Source: an uncultured Burkholderiales bacterium
GTDB taxonomy: Bacteria > Pseudomonadota > Gammaproteobacteria > Burkholderiales > Burkholderiaceae_C
Direction of reading: 5' to 3'
Length of the DNA stretch: 7,616 bases
NCBI GenBank assembly: GCA_903953985.1
Contig: CAJBLW010000021.1
Span: 1-7,616 of the forward strand
The notes beneath the pieces are model-generated. The model made no database searches, was not told the origin of the DNA, and saw only the letters and a program-made list of their open reading frames with translations. The translations under genes were made by a program, and so were the position numbers. Below are positions 5,958 through 7,616 of this stretch, piece after piece (the first letter of the stretch is position 1; each line of letters opens with the position of its first letter).

Positions 5958-6662
5958 GTGCCTCTTCCTGAAAATTTTCGTATTCGCCTGTACGACTCAC
6001 CCTTGCCCAACGGCATCGCGATGGAGACGAAATGGATGGAAGAGGCCGCCGAGCAGCTTGAGGCAAAAGCCCACTTTTGGCAGGCTCCGACGGGCTGGGT
6101 GGTGCCCAGAAACTACGCCACGCAAGTGCGTCAGGGCCCCGAACCGTTGCGCAATGTTCAGGTGCGGGCGTCGGGTGGGGGATTGGTGCCGCAAGGCCCG
6201 GGGATCTGGAATGTCTCGCTGGTGTGGCCGGTCAGGGAGGCGGGTCAACTTGATACCTGCGAGATCTACCGATTTCTCTGTGCAAGGCTGGCCAACGCCC
6301 TGCGGGAGCTGGGCATTTTTGCCGAGCCCGGTTCGGTGAACGGCTCATTTTGTGACGGTCGGTTCAACCTGGCTGTTGGTGGTCGCAAGCTGGTGGGTAC
6401 GGCGCAGGCCTGGAAACGTATCCAGCAGCAGCAGATTGTCTTGGCGCATGCGGTGGTTCTGGTGGACGTGGATCCAGTGCAACTGACCACTGCCGCCAAC
6501 GCCTTTGAAGCCTCCATTGGCTCTGGCGTGCGGTACGACGCCAACGCTCTGACCTGCATCGCCAATGAAACGTGTTTTGCGGGCGCAATTGAAGTGCAAG
6601 CGATAAGCGCCATGGCTTCGCAATTTTCTAAACAAATGGAGGTTTCATATGGTTTTACTTGA
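5958..6662 (+). CDS. Lipoate-protein ligase/octanoyltransferase-family protein (BPL/LplA/LipB fold)
   Basis: A 234-residue protein of the biotin/lipoate protein ligase catalytic family. RASGGGLVPQGPG (70-82) corresponds to the RRxSGGG(A)V lipoyl-AMP loop of LplA. GRKLVGTAQ (142-150) corresponds to the GRKxxGxA signature whose lysine (Lys144) binds the acyl group. The length is shorter than E. coli LplA (about 338), so the small C-terminal accessory domain is absent, as in Gram-positive octanoyltransferases. A cysteine at 132 (GSFCDG) lies 12 residues before Lys144, as I recall for LipL. It may therefore be a cysteine-dependent octanoyl/lipoyl transferase rather than an ATP-dependent ligase. 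The likely substrate is the lipoyl domain of AcoC, encoded 10 bp upstream. The GTG start at 5958 has only a weak AGGTG; it is kept because the N terminus (IRLYDSPLPNGIAME) fits the family. The 3' end overlaps the next gene by 14 nt. Confidence 0.8.
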   Translation: MPLPENFRIRLYDSPLPNGIAMETKWMEEAAEQLEAKAHFWQAPTGWVVPRNYATQVRQGPEPLRNVQVRASGGGLVPQGPGIWNVSLVWPVREAGQLDTCEIYRFLCARLANALRELGIFAEPGSVNGSFCDGRFNLAVGGRKLVGTAQAWKRIQQQQIVLAHAVVLVDVDPVQLTTAANAFEASIGSGVRYDANALTCIANETCFAGAIEVQAISAMASQFSKQMEVSYGFT

Positions 6663-6957
6663 GTTCGCAATGGCGCCCGTGGGCACTGGAGAAGGCGTGA
6701 GTACGCACGTCGCAAAAATCATTGACCTGATCGACAAAAGCGGCGTTGATTACCAGTTGACGCCCATGGGTACGATTTTGGAGGGTGAGTGGACCGAGGT
6801 CATGGCTGTGGTCGGTAGCTGCTTTCAGTTGCTGGAAAAAGAGTTCAATCGCATTTCTGTGAGCTTGAAGGTGGACTACCGCGCCGGCCCCAAAGGCCGA
6901 CTCAAGTCCAAGATGGCGTCGGTCGAGGCCAAGCTGGGCCGAAAGCTCAATACCTGA
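6649..6957 (+). CDS. Thiamine-binding protein, MTH1187/YkoF family (DUF77)
   Basis: A 102-residue, single-domain protein of the small ferredoxin-like-fold family that includes MTH1187 and YkoF. The diagnostic parts are the N-terminal strand LLEFAMAPVGTGEGVSTHVAK (near 3-23), the TPMGTILEGEW motif (38-48) and the later strand ISVSLKVDYR (69-78). Members of the family have been reported to bind thiamine or related ligands, and they form dimers or tetramers. Here it sits in the operon of a thiamine-diphosphate-dependent enzyme, so a role in thiamine handling for AcoAB is a reasonable inference, not a demonstrated one. The ATG at 6649 has GGAGG (6638-6642) at 6 nt and overlaps the upstream gene by 14 nt. 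The C terminus is basic (KGRLKSK, EAKLGRKL). lipA begins 13 bp downstream. Confidence 0.85.
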   Translation: MVLLEFAMAPVGTGEGVSTHVAKIIDLIDKSGVDYQLTPMGTILEGEWTEVMAVVGSCFQLLEKEFNRISVSLKVDYRAGPKGRLKSKMASVEAKLGRKLNT

Positions 6958-6970
6958 AACACAGCAGCGC

Positions 6971-7616
6971 ATGCCCATTCAAGCGCCAGAGACTGCGTAC
7001 CCGGCTCCCTTGGTGCCCATCGCCAGACCGGGCGCTGGCGCGCCATTGCCGGACATTGACTACAACCCGAACGCAAAAAACAAGGCGCATCGCAAGACGG
7101 ACCGCATTCCGATAAAGATCATTGTGGCCGACCCCATCAAGAAGCCAGATTGGATTCGGGTCAAGGCGCCGGGCGCTGGTACGCGTTTTGTCCAGACCAA
7201 GGAGATTCTTCGCTCCCACAAGCTTCACACCGTATGCGAGGAGGCGTCATGTCCCAATATTGGCGAATGCTTTGGCAAAGGCACGGCCACATTCATGATC
7301 ATGGGTGACCGGTGCACCCGCAGGTGCCCCTTCTGTGATGTGGGCCATGGCCGTCCCGAGCCGCTAGACCCGGCCGAACCCGAAAACCTTGCCCGCACCA
7401 TTGCCGCATTGGGGCTGTCCTATGTGGTCATTACCAGCGTGGACCGGGACGACCTGCGTGATGGCGGCGCAGCGCACTTTGCCAAATGCATTCAGGAGAC
7501 CCGGCGGCAATCGCCCGGCACCAAGGTGGAAATTTTGATCCCAGATTTTCGTGGCCGCGACGACCGGGCCCTCGACATCCTTAAGGCCGCCCCTCCCGAT
7601 GTCCTGAACCACAACC
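6971..7616 (+). CDS. lipA: Lipoyl synthase, 3' partial
   Basis: The first 215 codons of lipoyl synthase, a radical SAM enzyme that inserts two sulfurs into protein-bound octanoyl groups; the family is usually about 320-340 residues, so roughly the last third is missing past the window edge. The auxiliary 4Fe-4S cluster cysteines are Cys89, Cys94 and Cys100 in CEEASCPNIGEC. The radical SAM cluster is Cys115, Cys119 and Cys122 in CTRRCPFC. GKGTATFMIMGD and VVITSVDRDDLRDGG are family hallmarks. The ATG at 6971 lacks a good Shine-Dalgarno sequence; coupling to the gene ending 13 bp upstream would explain this, but a start a few codons away cannot be excluded. Its place in the aco operon recalls acoS, a lipoate synthase-like gene described in some acetoin clusters. 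It may be a dedicated extra copy or the cell's only one. Confidence 0.95.
   Translation, partial: MPIQAPETAYPAPLVPIARPGAGAPLPDIDYNPNAKNKAHRKTDRIPIKIIVADPIKKPDWIRVKAPGAGTRFVQTKEILRSHKLHTVCEEASCPNIGECFGKGTATFMIMGDRCTRRCPFCDVGHGRPEPLDPAEPENLARTIAALGLSYVVITSVDRDDLRDGGAAHFAKCIQETRRQSPGTKVEILIPDFRGRDDRALDILKAAPPDVLNHN

Noticed and set aside
5366..6016. Minus-strand open frame of 216 codons opposite acoC
   Set aside because: It is antisense to the hydrolase domain of acoC, with no family signature and no convincing start signals.

Overview
The window is a continuous plus-strand block from an acetoin catabolism (aco) locus. Gene order, protein families and moderately GC-rich codon use suggest a betaproteobacterium, most likely Burkholderiales/Comamonadaceae-like (Rhodoferax or Polaromonas type). 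This placement rests on recognition only; no search was run.

Layout: (1) 1-996, the 3' part of an AcoR-type sigma54 enhancer-binding activator, cut by the window edge. (2) 1028-1594, a sigma54-type promoter and a thiol-peroxidase-fold gene (Tpx family) that lacks both the peroxidatic and the resolving cysteine. An 11-bp perfect inverted repeat covers its ribosome binding site. (3) 1595-1759, a 165-bp intergenic control region with short GTGACA-like repeats and a second sigma54 promoter. (4) 1760-5947, acoX-acoA-acoB-acoC: an NAD-kinase-like protein, both E1 subunits of the acetoin dehydrogenase complex, and an E2 made of a lipoyl domain plus an alpha/beta hydrolase. (5) 5958-7616, a cofactor module: a lipoate ligase/octanoyltransferase-family protein, a thiamine-binding MTH1187/YkoF-type protein, and the first 215 codons of lipA (lipoyl synthase), cut by the right edge.

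How it fits together: AcoR probably senses acetoin or a related signal and, with sigma54 RNA polymerase, fires the promoters at about 1028 and 1715. AcoA/AcoB use thiamine diphosphate to cleave acetoin, and AcoC takes up the acetyl group on its lipoyl arm. The downstream genes look like a dedicated supply of the two cofactors the complex needs: lipoate (attachment enzyme plus LipA) and thiamine (binding protein). No E3 dihydrolipoamide dehydrogenase (acoL) lies in the window.

The least ordinary items are the cysteine-less Tpx homologue with its own sigma54 promoter, the inverted repeat straddling that promoter's predicted start site, the GSFSGS version of the activator's GAFTGA loop, and the LipL/LipM-like cysteine in the lipoate-family protein. 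No tRNA, rRNA, CRISPR, insertion sequence or convincing intrinsic terminator was seen. No gene-free stretch exceeds 165 bp.
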